This document shows positions 34,474 through 43,920 of a DNA stretch of 64,000 nt, piece by piece; the stretch's first letter is position 1; every line of letters starts with the position of its first letter. Source of the DNA: Villigracilis sp900696595 (GTDB lineage: Bacteria > Chloroflexota > Anaerolineae > Anaerolineales > Villigracilaceae); assembly GCA_030263615.1 (NCBI GenBank), contig SZPH01000007.1:18281-82280 (forward strand). Reading direction: 5' to 3'. Position numbers and translations under genes: made by a program. Below the pieces are notes generated by a model. The model worked only from the letters and a program-made list of their open reading frames with translations, was not told where the DNA came from and searched no databases.

Positions 34474-36243
34474 ATGAAAAGCGTGTTGGGCGTTACATTG
34501 GGGCACGATACCTCTTTTGCCCATATTGTGGACGGCAAGATCGCGGCGGTCATGGAGGCGGAGCGTTACTTCCGTCAGAAGCGCTATAAACTGCACTGCA
34601 TTACCATGGAGCCGGGCAAACACCCCAGCGGGTATCAATATGTCTCATTGGACGATATGGAATTGTTTCTCGGCATGGTCGCAAAGGAGTGGGGGAAAAA
34701 GTTCGACGCCCTGGCGGTACAAAATCAGGGACGGGTCGAGGAGTTTAAGAACTTCCAGACCATCCTCGCTAAAAACGGATTCGAGTTCGGCGCCGCGTAT
34801 CATATAGACCACCACCTGAGTCACGCCGCGCTGGCGTTTTTCACCTCCCCGTTCGACGAAGCGCTCATCCTAAGTTACGACGGCGAAGGCAACGACGGGC
34901 AGACGCTCATCTTCGGCGGAAAAGGAAGTCAGATCGAATACCTGCACAACGACCCGATGCGCTTCGGGCAGAGTTACAACAACATGGGCTACATCGCCGG
35001 GATCAAACCGGAAGTCGAAGGGACTACCTCGGGCAAAGCCATGGGGCTGACCGCCTACGGCGAAGTCATCCAGGAATGGCTGCCGTACGCGCGCGAATAC
35101 GTCAAAAAATATGTCAAAGCCGCGCCGCGCAAGATCGAAGGCTTGAACAAATACGGCAAGGCGCACCGCATCAACGATATTGCCCTGCGCGACATCCCCG
35201 ACCTGAAGAAATTCCTTGTGCCTGATGAAGAGGAAGGGGGCGTCAAGGGCATGGTTAAGAACCTGATCGGCGAAGGCAAGGTCCTGCGCCTGAACGGGCC
35301 CGAGGACAAGACCGCCCAGAACTTTTCGCACACCGTCCAAGCCGCGTGGACGGAAGCGGTCATCGAACTGCTTAAGCCGTATTTCGGAAAACATCAAAAC
35401 CTGTGCGTTGTCGGCGGCTGCGCGTTGAACGGCATCACCAATTACGAGATTCAACAACTGGGCGTGTTCAAAGCCACGCACTTCGTTCCGAACCCCTCGG
35501 ACTGCGGGCTCTCCGCCGGGGCGGCGTTGTATGTGTATTGGGCGCATGGGAACAATGGCGCGTTCAAGGGCTACGGCGAATACTTCTCGCCGTATCTGGG
35601 ATTGGAAGCCTTCGACAAGAACGATCTGCCCGCGCTTCGAGAACAGTATCCGCACATGGATTTGACCCCCGGAGAAACGCCCGCGCTATTGGCGAGCCTG
35701 GTCTTTTCGGATTACATCGTCGGCGTGATTCGCGGACGGTACGAAGTCGGTCCGCGCGCGCTGGGCAACCGCTCCATTCTGTGCAACCCGCTCAACAAGG
35801 ATATGAAGGACATCGTCAACAAAAAAGTAAAACACCGCGAGTGGTATCGTCCCTTTGCGCCCATCGCCGCGGCGGAGAGCGCCACGCAATACTTTACGAA
35901 CACCGAAGACATCCCCTACATGTCCGTCATCTGTTATACAAAAGAGGAATACCGCGATATTCTGCCTTCGATCACCCATGTGGACGGCAGTTCGCGCCTG
36001 CAAACCCTGCGCGAAGACGCGCATCCCTTCATGCACAAGACCTTGAAAGAGTTCGAGAAACTTTCGGGCATGCCCATCATGCTCAATACATCCTTCAACC
36101 CCGGCGGCGAACCCATTCTTAACTTCTACGCCGTCGGTCTCGAAATGCTCAAGACCACCGAACTCGATTTTGTGTTGATCGAAGACACGCTCTTCTGCAA
36201 GCCCGGGCGTGAAGAGATCTTCGCTTCGATCAAAAAATCGTAG
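34474..36243 (+). CDS. Carbamoyltransferase (NodU/CmcH family)
   Basis: A 589-residue enzyme that uses carbamoyl phosphate and ATP to put a carbamoyl group on a hydroxyl, here probably of a sugar. The N-terminal YrdC-/Kae1-like domain starts with LGHDTSFAHI. The metal-binding histidines are in HHLSHAALAFF. The C-terminal half carries RYEVGPRALGNRSIL and the MLNTSFNPGGEP segment. I chose the ATG at 34474, which has GGAG 9 bases ahead, over the ATG at 34456. The enzyme is complete for its family. It is one of several capping activities near the Wzt-type exporter. Confidence 0.93.
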   Translation: MKSVLGVTLGHDTSFAHIVDGKIAAVMEAERYFRQKRYKLHCITMEPGKHPSGYQYVSLDDMELFLGMVAKEWGKKFDALAVQNQGRVEEFKNFQTILAKNGFEFGAAYHIDHHLSHAALAFFTSPFDEALILSYDGEGNDGQTLIFGGKGSQIEYLHNDPMRFGQSYNNMGYIAGIKPEVEGTTSGKAMGLTAYGEVIQEWLPYAREYVKKYVKAAPRKIEGLNKYGKAHRINDIALRDIPDLKKFLVPDEEEGGVKGMVKNLIGEGKVLRLNGPEDKTAQNFSHTVQAAWTEAVIELLKPYFGKHQNLCVVGGCALNGITNYEIQQLGVFKATHFVPNPSDCGLSAGAALYVYWAHGNNGAFKGYGEYFSPYLGLEAFDKNDLPALREQYPHMDLTPGETPALLASLVFSDYIVGVIRGRYEVGPRALGNRSILCNPLNKDMKDIVNKKVKHREWYRPFAPIAAAESATQYFTNTEDIPYMSVICYTKEEYRDILPSITHVDGSSRLQTLREDAHPFMHKTLKEFEKLSGMPIMLNTSFNPGGEPILNFYAVGLEMLKTTELDFVLIEDTLFCKPGREEIFASIKKS

Positions 36244-36250
36244 GCTCACA

Positions 36251-36928
36251 ATGCCGTCGCTGACCCCATCCCGCCGCGATTATTGGAACGCGGAAGGCTA
36301 CGTCACTTATCGCAGATTGTGGCTCGATTCCGCGCTCGAGGCATTCGCCCGCGAAATGCGCGGCGTGGTGGTGGATGTGGGCGGCAAGCGCGAGAACAAG
36401 CGCGGAACATTCAACCCGCCCGAAGACCGCGCCAAAGCGTGGTGGTACGTCAACCTCGACATGAATACCAAGCCAAACATATACGGCGACGTGCAGCGGA
36501 TTCCTTTAAGAGGACAAAGCGTGGATTGCATCCTCTGCACAGAAGTGCTGGAACATCTCCCCCGTCCCGAACGATGCGTGGATGAAATGCATCGCCTCCT
36601 GCGCGACGGAGGCTTGGTCCTCGCTTCGGTCCCTTTCCTCTACCCGGTCCATGCCGACCCATACGATTATCAGCGCTTCACCGAAGACGGCTTGCGCGAA
36701 CTGTTCAAGCGCTTCAAAGCCGTCGAAGTGCATCGCATGGGAGGCTATGCCGGCGCAATGGGGTTGATGATCGAATTGGGCATGGCGGATGTTGACAACC
36801 GGCTCGCGCGTTGGGCGATGAAATGGCTCTCGCGCTGGCTGTGCCGCCGCGACCTTGTGAATTTCGGCAATGAAAGCGAAGCGCGGAGCAAATTCACAAC
36901 CGGTTATTTTGTGCGCGCGGCGCGTTGA
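36251..36928 (+). CDS. Class I SAM methyltransferase
   Basis: A 225-residue methyltransferase-like protein. The SAM loop is degenerate (GVVVDVGGKRENK), but CTEVLEHLPRPERC and LASVPFLYPVHADPYDYQRF are typical of the family. The ATG at 36251 is 8 bases after the carbamoyltransferase stop. The first residues are rich in charged and aromatic side chains. It is possibly a modifier of the same sugar as the carbamoyltransferase. Confidence 0.78.
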   Translation: MPSLTPSRRDYWNAEGYVTYRRLWLDSALEAFAREMRGVVVDVGGKRENKRGTFNPPEDRAKAWWYVNLDMNTKPNIYGDVQRIPLRGQSVDCILCTEVLEHLPRPERCVDEMHRLLRDGGLVLASVPFLYPVHADPYDYQRFTEDGLRELFKRFKAVEVHRMGGYAGAMGLMIELGMADVDNRLARWAMKWLSRWLCRRDLVNFGNESEARSKFTTGYFVRAAR

Positions 36929-36943
36929 GGAGTTTAAATCAGA

Positions 36944-37762
36944 ATGTCGCCATTTCAGATCGTCGGGAGCGTCCAGGTGCGCAACGAGGATATTTACGTC
37001 GAACAAGCCATCCTGAACATCCTGGATTTTTGCGACAAGGTCATCGTCACCGACCATCAATCCACGGACCGCACGTTTGAAATTTGCAAACGACTTGCCG
37101 ATAAACATCCGAAGATCGCGCTTTCGAGCATCCAGTCTCCGCGCGAGGCGGCGATTGCCATCGAGCCGTTCTTCGCCACGGACACCTGGATCTTCGGCGT
37201 GGACGGGGATGAGATATATGATCCGCAAGGCCTGAAGATCATGCGGCGTCAACTGCTGGAGGGCGCGTTTGCAAAGGATTTCTGTGTCTTCGGAAATGTG
37301 CTGAACGTGACTTCGCTGGACATGAAAAGAAAGATCGCGCGCGGACACCTCGCCCCGCCTTCGCGCTCGATGACCAAACTCTATAACTTCTCCATGATCG
37401 AAAGCTGGACGAATTGCCCCGAACGCCTGCTGGGCGACGGACTGACTTTCAAAGACGGCTTCGACGCGAACCTGCGCCGGTATCTTCACGAAGAACTCGA
37501 CTGGGAGACTTCGCCCTTCCGCTGTTTGCACATGCCCTTCATGAAGCGAAGTTCCGCCCAAAAAATCCGCCTGAGCCGCACGCGCTTGAACCCTGACGAG
37601 ATCAACCTCATCGCAAGCGAACCCAATGGCTTTATGAGGTTGATCAGAAGGGCGCGTCTCCAGATCATGGTCCTTTTCGGGCGGGATTGGAAAAGTCGAA
37701 AATACCGCCGCGGTCCCCGGGTGGAGAAGGACGTTTCCTCTTTTTTTTCCGGACCGGGGTAA
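36944..37762 (+). CDS. Glycosyltransferase family 2 (WaaE-like short type)
   Basis: A 272-residue GT-A enzyme with VGSVQVRNEDIYVEQAIL, VTDHQSTDRTFEIC and the metal site GVDGDEIYD. It resembles the short GT2 proteins of the WaaE/KdtX sort. The C-terminus is basic with a run of charged residues (RRARLQIM, RRGPRVEK). It lies 16 bases after the methyltransferase. Donor unknown. Confidence 0.82.
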   Translation: MSPFQIVGSVQVRNEDIYVEQAILNILDFCDKVIVTDHQSTDRTFEICKRLADKHPKIALSSIQSPREAAIAIEPFFATDTWIFGVDGDEIYDPQGLKIMRRQLLEGAFAKDFCVFGNVLNVTSLDMKRKIARGHLAPPSRSMTKLYNFSMIESWTNCPERLLGDGLTFKDGFDANLRRYLHEELDWETSPFRCLHMPFMKRSSAQKIRLSRTRLNPDEINLIASEPNGFMRLIRRARLQIMVLFGRDWKSRKYRRGPRVEKDVSSFFSGPG

Positions 37763-37779
37763 CGATTGGACTTTGAATC

Positions 37780-38775
37780 TTGAATCTTCGCATTGCGCGG
37801 CAGGGATTGAAAAGACTCAGCCAGGCGGCGCGGGATTACGCTGTCCGGCTTGCCAGTCAGTTCGCCTCCGCCGACCTTTCCATCTTCCACGAATTCGAGC
37901 CGCCGCCAATGGGCGGGGGGCATCAGTTCCTGCGCGCGTTTTGGAAGCAGGCAGAGGCAGGGGGTTTGAAGGTCGAGAACAATCGAATTTCCCGGACAAC
38001 CCGCGCCTGTCTTTTCAACTCTTTCAATTTTGACGCGCACAGGCTGGAAAGGCTGAAAAGAAATTCAGTCTTATATGTTCATCGTGTGGACGGTCCCATT
38101 GACGTGTATCGAGGTCGGGATGAAGGCGTGGACCGCGGCATCCGGGCAGTCAACCAAAGGTTCGCGGATAAGACCATCTTCCAATCGCGGTACAGCCTTG
38201 AAAAGCACCTGGAACTTGGCTTGGAGTTTCGCAACCCGGTCGTCATTATGAACGCCGCCGACCCGGAGATTTTTCAGACGCAAGGAAGGGTCGAATTTTC
38301 CCGGAAACGCAAAACCCGCCTGATCGCCTCCAGCTGGTCGGATAACGTCAATAAAGGCGCGCCGGTCTATCAATGGCTGGATGAACATCTGGATTGGGAT
38401 CGTTATGAGATGACGTTCGTCGGACGCAGCCCGGTGACATTCAAGAATATCCGCATGATTCCGGCGGTGGATTCGTATCGCATGGCGGAGTTATTCCGCG
38501 ATCACGACATCTACATTACCGCCAGCAAAAACGACCCGTGTTCCAATTCGCTGATCGAAGCGCTGACGTGCGGGCTTCCGGCGATTCACCTTCAGAGCGG
38601 CGGCCACCCTGAGATCGTGAAAAAGGCCGGAGCGGGGTTCGAGGCGGCGGAGCAAATCCCCGAAGCGCTGAATAAGATCGTCAACGATTACGAGTCGTTT
38701 CAGTCGCGCATCTCCGTCCCATCCATCCAGCAGACGACGGAAGAGTATTTGAAGGTTTTGGAACTTTTGTCATGA
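37780..38775 (+). CDS. Glycosyltransferase family 4-like
   Basis: A 331-residue GT-B protein. The N-terminal part has FHEFEPPPMGGGHQFLRAF. The C-terminal half has ASSWSDNVNKG, then SKNDPCSNSLIEALTCGLPAI with the nucleotide-binding acid-x7-E layout (D then E). The start is a TTG at 37780, for lack of a nearby ATG. A second TTG in another frame at 37773 belongs to a short unrelated frame. The gene overlaps the next by 4 bases. Specificity unknown. Confidence 0.78.
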   Translation: MNLRIARQGLKRLSQAARDYAVRLASQFASADLSIFHEFEPPPMGGGHQFLRAFWKQAEAGGLKVENNRISRTTRACLFNSFNFDAHRLERLKRNSVLYVHRVDGPIDVYRGRDEGVDRGIRAVNQRFADKTIFQSRYSLEKHLELGLEFRNPVVIMNAADPEIFQTQGRVEFSRKRKTRLIASSWSDNVNKGAPVYQWLDEHLDWDRYEMTFVGRSPVTFKNIRMIPAVDSYRMAELFRDHDIYITASKNDPCSNSLIEALTCGLPAIHLQSGGHPEIVKKAGAGFEAAEQIPEALNKIVNDYESFQSRISVPSIQQTTEEYLKVLELLS

Positions 38776-39866
38776 AATCGCTTCTTCAAGGCATTGCAAA
38801 AGGAGTTATCCGCGCGGCTTCGTGGAATTGGAAGCCGTATTCGCGTTTGATCCTTTACGGCGACAGCGTGGGCTGGTCGTTGGATTGGGACATGCGCGAA
38901 CTGGCGCGTATTTCCCGCAGGCTGGGCGTTCGACTCGCGTCCCCTTTATGGAAACATGCCGCGACGCCGCAATCGGTTTTTTTCGCCAGCCAGTTCTTTC
39001 TTGAGAACGACGAGTGGTTTCGGTTTTTGCCCGGGCGGATTGCCTTCTCGTACTTTCATGGTTTGCCGAATACCGGCGATGAATTGATGGACCGTGTGTA
39101 CAATGGGTTGCGTGTTCATCATGAAAAAATCACCCGTGTCCAGGTGACTCATACCGAGATGCGGGATGTCGCTGTAAGTACAGGCATTGATCCTGCCAAG
39201 GTATTTTTGATCCCGATCGGAATCAACCTTGATTTCTTCCCAATGCATTCTGCGGAACGAAAAAAAGCAACTCGCGAGAAATTGGGCATCCCCCAATCCG
39301 CTTTTGTGATCGGCTCGTTCCAAAAGGACGGCGTCGGCTGGGGCGACGGCATGGAGCCGAAGTTGATCAAGGGACCGGATGTGTTCCTTGCGGCGATCCG
39401 TTTGTTGAAAAAGGACATCCCTGAACTGTTCGTTTTGCTGACGGGACCCTCGCGCGGTTATATAAAGCGCGGGCTGGATGAGATGGGCGTGCCATATAAA
39501 CATGCCTATTACAAGCATTATCCCGAAGTGGCGGAAATGTTCGCCGCGCTCGATCTTTACATTGTGGCTTCGCGGCAGGAGGGTGGACCGAAAGCCGTCC
39601 TGGAAAGCATGGCAAGCGGTGTGCCGCTGGTAACGACGCGCGTCGGGCAGGCGATGGACATCGTTCGACACGGCGTCAATGGCTGGATGACCAATGTGGA
39701 AAATACAGAAGCGTTGGCGGCTTTTGCCTTGCAGGTCTATCGGTCTGATTCCGATTCTTTGAACGCAATCCTAAACGCCGGGCGCGCCACTGCCGAAGCA
39801 AATTCCTACGACTCGCAAACTGAACTGTGGGCTTCGTTCATGAATGGATTTGTCGAGCGCGGTTGA
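38772..39866 (+). CDS. Glycosyltransferase family 4
   Basis: A 364-residue GT-B retaining enzyme with FSYFHGLPNTGDELMDRVYN, then IPIGINLDFFP and the E-x7-E motif in SRQEGGPKAVLESMASGVP. An insertion DGVGWGDGMEPKLIKGPD lies between the halves. The ATG overlaps the preceding stop. The next GT4 begins 4 bases after its stop, so three GT4 enzymes in a row probably add successive residues of one repeat unit. Confidence 0.87.
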   Translation: MKSLLQGIAKGVIRAASWNWKPYSRLILYGDSVGWSLDWDMRELARISRRLGVRLASPLWKHAATPQSVFFASQFFLENDEWFRFLPGRIAFSYFHGLPNTGDELMDRVYNGLRVHHEKITRVQVTHTEMRDVAVSTGIDPAKVFLIPIGINLDFFPMHSAERKKATREKLGIPQSAFVIGSFQKDGVGWGDGMEPKLIKGPDVFLAAIRLLKKDIPELFVLLTGPSRGYIKRGLDEMGVPYKHAYYKHYPEVAEMFAALDLYIVASRQEGGPKAVLESMASGVPLVTTRVGQAMDIVRHGVNGWMTNVENTEALAAFALQVYRSDSDSLNAILNAGRATAEANSYDSQTELWASFMNGFVERG

Positions 39867-39869
39867 AGC

Positions 39870-41021
39870 ATGAGGAACCTGTTAAATTCCCTCAAACGAA
39901 CCTTTCCGAAGTTCTTTCGGGTTGTCTTTGCCTTGCGGGATTGGGTCAAGACCGTTCCCGCTCGCTCGAAACTTTCTGCGCTTCAAAAATCCGATTCGGG
40001 ACTCGCGGTTGCCTACCTCAGCCCGCGCTTTCCAAACCCGCCCGCGGCGAGAAATGAATTTGCGCACGGCGGCGCGGTCAAACTGACCTATCTTGCCGAA
40101 AATTTTCCGCATCGCTTCCCCGCCGCCGGTTTATTGTACGCGGTCAGCAGCGTGGCGCATCCTTTACAAAGAGAAATCCTTGAAGCGGCAAAGAGCAGGG
40201 GGCTGAAGATCATCGTCAATCAAAACGGCGTGGCGTTCCCCGCCTGGGCGGGCGATAACTACGAAGATGCGAATCGTTCCTTGAAACAGTTGATAAGTTT
40301 TGCAGACTTTATCGTCTATCAAAGCCGCTTTTGCAGGGATAGCGCCGGGCGGTACATCTCCCCGCCGGATGTATCGAGCGAAATAATCTATAACCCGGTG
40401 GATACCCGCCTCTTCTCACCCGATGCCGGGTCGGCAAAACCCCAAGCCGTGACCTTACTTTTAGGCGGCAACCAATATGAAAAATATCGCCTCGAATTGG
40501 CGTTGCAAACGCTTCAAACCCTTCATCAGGATATACCAAATGCAAAACTGATTGTTACTGGCAACCTTTGGCTCCCGCCTGACGAAGCCGAATCATGGAC
40601 AAAACAAGCCCTGCGCGACATGAACCTGACCGAGCATGTGACCTTCACCGGAACCTACGCCCAAACCGAAGCGCCGAAACTATATTCACAGGCTCATCTT
40701 TTGCTTCACACCAAATACGCCGACCCATCCCCCGGGCTGATTTTGGAAGCGATGGCGCTGGGAATGCCGGTCGTCCATTTGGACAACGGCGGCGTGCCGG
40801 AGTTGGTCGGCGACGCGGGGATCGGCGTGCAGGTGCAGCATGACTGGAACAGGATCAACCTGCCGAGTCCGCGGGCGATGGCGGATGCGGTCTTGCAAGC
40901 GTATGCCCGCCGCGAGGAGTTTTCGCAAAGAGCGCGTCAACGGGCGGTGGATTTGTTCTCGCTGGAAAAATTTGCAGCAAGGCACAAGGAAATTTTTGAG
41001 AGGGTTTTGGACCTCCCATGA
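39870..41021 (+). CDS. Glycosyltransferase family 4
   Basis: A 383-residue GT-B enzyme. The N-terminal 60 residues contain a basic stretch. The acceptor half has AYLSPRFPNPPAARNEFAHG. The C-terminal half has LLGGNQYEKYRLELAL and the site YADPSPGLILEAMALGMPVV, in which the first acid is aspartate. The ATG is 4 bases after the preceding stop and the end overlaps the next GT2. Donor unknown. Confidence 0.85.
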   Translation: MRNLLNSLKRTFPKFFRVVFALRDWVKTVPARSKLSALQKSDSGLAVAYLSPRFPNPPAARNEFAHGGAVKLTYLAENFPHRFPAAGLLYAVSSVAHPLQREILEAAKSRGLKIIVNQNGVAFPAWAGDNYEDANRSLKQLISFADFIVYQSRFCRDSAGRYISPPDVSSEIIYNPVDTRLFSPDAGSAKPQAVTLLLGGNQYEKYRLELALQTLQTLHQDIPNAKLIVTGNLWLPPDEAESWTKQALRDMNLTEHVTFTGTYAQTEAPKLYSQAHLLLHTKYADPSPGLILEAMALGMPVVHLDNGGVPELVGDAGIGVQVQHDWNRINLPSPRAMADAVLQAYARREEFSQRARQRAVDLFSLEKFAARHKEIFERVLDLP

Positions 41022-41911
41022 AAATCTCCGTCATCCTCTGCACCCGCAACCGCTTCGACGATTTCACGAAGACCCTGCCATCCATCGCGGCGCAAACCCG
41101 CCTGCCGGATGAGTTGATTGTCGTTGATTCTTCGGATGAGAAGGAACTTGAAGCGTATCTGAACTCGCTCAAACTCCCGTTTCCTTCCCGTTATTTACAT
41201 ACCCAACCCGGACTCACACTTCAACGTAATCACGGCATCCGCGAAAGCAAAGGGGATTTGATTTTCTTTTTCGATGACGACGTGGATTTGGACAAGAATT
41301 ATTTTGCTGAAGCGGAAAAAATATTTGCAAGCGATATGAAGCATGAGATTGGCGCAGTAGGCGGAAAAATTGCAAATCATCTTCCGCGAAACCTGCGTTT
41401 GAAATTAGAAATCGCTCTCTTTGGCTTTATCCGCTTCATCTTTGGCGCGGTCGGAACCCGCAATGGAAAATTTTATCCATCGGGGATGCCGTCGCATCCG
41501 CATAAAAACCAGGCAAGCGGATTTATCGAATGTCTTTCCGGTTGCTGCATGGCGTTTCGGCGCGAGGTGTTTGAGAAAGCCAAATTTGATGAAGCCCTTG
41601 CCCGTTATGGACTGATGGAAGACGCGGATATTTCCAAACAAACCCTCGACGCCGGGTATAAAATCTATTATCAAACCGCCGCCACGCTCATCCACAACGA
41701 AAGCCCGATGAACCGCCTCAAAGTTCAGCAATGGGCGGAGATGAGCGTCGTCAATTATGATTACCTCTTCCGCAAGAGTTGGGCGCGGGAGAAATGGCGT
41801 TGGCTTTTTTATTATTGGGCGCTGATCGGTCTGTTCGCGGCGAACTTCCACAGCCTCAAAGGCTTGAAAGGCACGTTGACTGGAGTAAAGAAGATCGTAG
41901 GTCACGCTTGA
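41018..41911 (+). CDS. Glycosyltransferase family 2
   Basis: A 297-residue GT-A enzyme with SVILCTRNRFDDF, VDSSDEKELEAY and the acid-rich metal site FFDDDVDLDKNYF, then SGCCMAFRREVFEKAKFDE typical of the family. It is soluble apart from a hydrophobic patch near the C-terminus. Its last four residues and TGA stop lie in the palindromic element that begins at 41897, so the repeat contributes the end of the protein. It overlaps the preceding GT4. Confidence 0.87.
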   Translation: MKISVILCTRNRFDDFTKTLPSIAAQTRLPDELIVVDSSDEKELEAYLNSLKLPFPSRYLHTQPGLTLQRNHGIRESKGDLIFFFDDDVDLDKNYFAEAEKIFASDMKHEIGAVGGKIANHLPRNLRLKLEIALFGFIRFIFGAVGTRNGKFYPSGMPSHPHKNQASGFIECLSGCCMAFRREVFEKAKFDEALARYGLMEDADISKQTLDAGYKIYYQTAATLIHNESPMNRLKVQQWAEMSVVNYDYLFRKSWAREKWRWLFYYWALIGLFAANFHSLKGLKGTLTGVKKIVGHA

Positions 41912-41943
41912 AGCGTGACAGTCGTGTTGAAAACGCGACCTGC
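41897..41943. repeat. Palindromic repeat (family C) covering a stop codon
   Basis: GTAGGTCACGCT and AGCGTGAC form a hairpin at 41897-41919, and the outer GTAGGTC also pairs with GCGACCTGC-type sequence ending at 41943. The GT2 stop (TGA, 41909-41911) lies in the loop. Confidence 0.75.
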
Positions 41944-41948
41944 AAGGA

Positions 41949-42872
41949 ATGATGAAAAGCGCGCTTATCACTGGCATTTCCGGTTTTGTCGGCAGACACT
42001 TGCGAGAAGAACTTCTTCGCGAAGGCTGGCGGGTTTTTGGATTCGACCTCCGCCCGGCGGGGGAGAATGTTTTTGTCGGCGATCTTTCTGACCGCGCGGC
42101 TCTGACCCGCGCCGTAGCGGATTGCCAACCCGATGCCGTGTTCCACCTGGCGGGCGTGATCAAGTCACAAGACCCGCAGGCGTATTATGAGTCCAACCTC
42201 TTCGGGACGTTGAATCTGCTTGACGCGCTTATGCAAATGGAGAAACGGCCGAAGGTAATTTTGGCGAGTTCGAGCGCGGTCTATGGGCTGACCAAAAGCC
42301 CGCGCCCCATCACGGAGCGATTCCCCCTGCGCCCGGTGACGGAGTACGCCGTCAGCAAGGCGGCGCAGGAGGCGGCGTCCTTGCGGTATCATTACGCCTT
42401 CGGGCTGGATGTAGTCGTTGCGCGGATGTTCAACCTGCTCGGTCCCGGTCAATCGCCCGACCTGGCTTGCTCGGCGTTTGCGCGTCAGATCGCGCTGGCG
42501 GAGGTTTCGGATCAGAATGAAATTGTCACCGGCAATCTTGACGCCAAACGCGATTTTGTGGATGTGCGCGACGCGGCCCGCGCCTTTGCCCTGCTCGCGG
42601 AAAAAAGCAAAGCCGGACAAAGTTACAATATTTGCTCAGGGAAGGCTGTGACGATTCAGCGCTGTTTGAGCAAGATGATGTCAAAGTCGAAGAAACAGTT
42701 ATCGGCGCGGGTTGATCCGGCGCGGGCTCAGAAGAACGATATCCCCATGCAGGTGGGAAGTTTCGAGAAGTTGAAAAAAGCGACGGGTTGGAATCCGCGC
42801 ATTGCTCTTAATCAATCCTTATCAGACCTGCTCGACGATTGGCGCAAGCGGACCCGCAGGGGCGTCAAATGA
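41949..42872 (+). CDS. NAD(P)-dependent sugar reductase/epimerase, Rmd-like
   Basis: A 307-residue extended SDR with TGISGFVGRHLREEL, FHLAGVIKSQDPQ, SSSAVYG and the catalytic Tyr-Lys in YAVSKAAQ; AKRDFVDVRDAARAF is the family's later block. It resembles GDP-6-deoxy-D-lyxo-hexulose reductase (Rmd), which would turn the Gmd product into GDP-D-rhamnose; gmd is at 2550. A UDP-sugar epimerase is the alternative. The ATG at 41949 follows the palindrome; a second ATG at 41952 is equally possible. A Shine-Dalgarno GGAATG-like site is weak. Confidence 0.78.
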   Translation: MMKSALITGISGFVGRHLREELLREGWRVFGFDLRPAGENVFVGDLSDRAALTRAVADCQPDAVFHLAGVIKSQDPQAYYESNLFGTLNLLDALMQMEKRPKVILASSSAVYGLTKSPRPITERFPLRPVTEYAVSKAAQEAASLRYHYAFGLDVVVARMFNLLGPGQSPDLACSAFARQIALAEVSDQNEIVTGNLDAKRDFVDVRDAARAFALLAEKSKAGQSYNICSGKAVTIQRCLSKMMSKSKKQLSARVDPARAQKNDIPMQVGSFEKLKKATGWNPRIALNQSLSDLLDDWRKRTRRGVK

Positions 42873-42889
42873 TCTGGTTGCGCCGCAAA

Positions 42890-42903
42890 GGGTCGCCCTT
42901 GCC
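42890..42903. repeat. Half copy of the GGGCGACCC (family B) arm
   Basis: GGGTCGCCCTTGCC equals the right arm of the elements at 10409 and 49134 with one change; no partner arm is seen nearby. It lies in the short gap before the LegB-like gene. Confidence 0.5.
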
Positions 42904-42929
42904 TGGCAATAAAATAAATTGGAGTTGAA

Positions 42930-43919
42930 ATGAATTGGAACGGTAAAAAAGTTTTGGTCACCGGCGCGGGCGGATTCATCGCCAGTCATTTGATCGAACG
43001 GCTGGCGAGTGAAGGCGCAGCGGTGCGCGGATTTGCGCGTTACAACTCGCGCAACGACCTCGGCATGTTGAAGCGGCTCGCGCCGGAGGTTCTTTCGCAG
43101 GTGGAGATCATGCAGGGCGACCTGCGCGATACCGAGGCGGTGCGCAATGCCGTGCGCGGCGCGGATACGGTCTTTCACCTCGGCGCGTTGATCGCCATCC
43201 CGTATTCGTACGTCAACCCGCGCGAAGTCTTCGACGTGAACATCAACGGCACGCTCAACGTGTTGATGGCGGCGCGCGATTTTGGAACGCGGCGCGTGAT
43301 ACATACATCCACAAGCGAAGTGTATGGCACGGCGCAATATGTGCCGATTGACGAAAAGCATCCCTTGCAGGGACAGTCGCCCTACTCCGCCAGCAAGATC
43401 GGCGCGGATAGAATCGCCGAAAGTTTTTATCGTTCTTTTGAAACGCCGGTGGTCACGCTGCGCCCGTTCAACACGTTCGGTCCCGGTCAATCCATGCGGG
43501 CGGTCATCCCGACGATCATCGTTCAAGCGCTGACCCGCGACGAAGTCAAACTCGGCAGTCTTGAGCCTTCGCGCGATTTTACGTTTGTAAAAGACACCGC
43601 CGACGGTTTTATGAAAGTCGCCGAAGCCGAAGGCGTATTGGGCGAAGAGATCAATCTCGGCAACGACAACACCATCCGCATTGGCGACCTTGCCGAAAAG
43701 ATTTTCAAGATCATTGGCAAGACTCCCAAGATCGTTGCTGACCCCCAGCGCGTGCGACCGGGCAAAAGCGAGGTGATGAAGTTGTGGGCGTCGAACGAAA
43801 AAGCCAAACGCATGATCGGATGGGAACCCCGCGTCTCTCTCGACGAAGGTTTGAAACTCACCATTGAGTGGATCTCCGCTCATCTTGATCTCTACCGACC
43901 CGACCAATACACGGTGTAA
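42930..43919 (+). CDS. legB: LegB-like NAD-dependent 4,6-dehydratase
   Basis: A 329-residue extended SDR with GAGGFIASHLIERL (the third glycine position is alanine), IAIPYSYVNPREVFDVN, STSEVYGTAQYVPIDE and the Tyr-Lys in YSASKIGADR; LRPFNTFGPGQSMRAV and SRDFTFVKDT follow. This pattern matches the LegB clade, which dehydrates GDP- or UDP-N-acetylglucosamine at C4/C6 on the way to legionaminic acid. The next gene is a sugar nucleotidyltransferase starting 1 base after its stop. No LegC or LegH is seen beside it, so the full legionaminate route is not complete here. Confidence 0.86.
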   Translation: MNWNGKKVLVTGAGGFIASHLIERLASEGAAVRGFARYNSRNDLGMLKRLAPEVLSQVEIMQGDLRDTEAVRNAVRGADTVFHLGALIAIPYSYVNPREVFDVNINGTLNVLMAARDFGTRRVIHTSTSEVYGTAQYVPIDEKHPLQGQSPYSASKIGADRIAESFYRSFETPVVTLRPFNTFGPGQSMRAVIPTIIVQALTRDEVKLGSLEPSRDFTFVKDTADGFMKVAEAEGVLGEEINLGNDNTIRIGDLAEKIFKIIGKTPKIVADPQRVRPGKSEVMKLWASNEKAKRMIGWEPRVSLDEGLKLTIEWISAHLDLYRPDQYTV

Positions 43920-43920
43920 C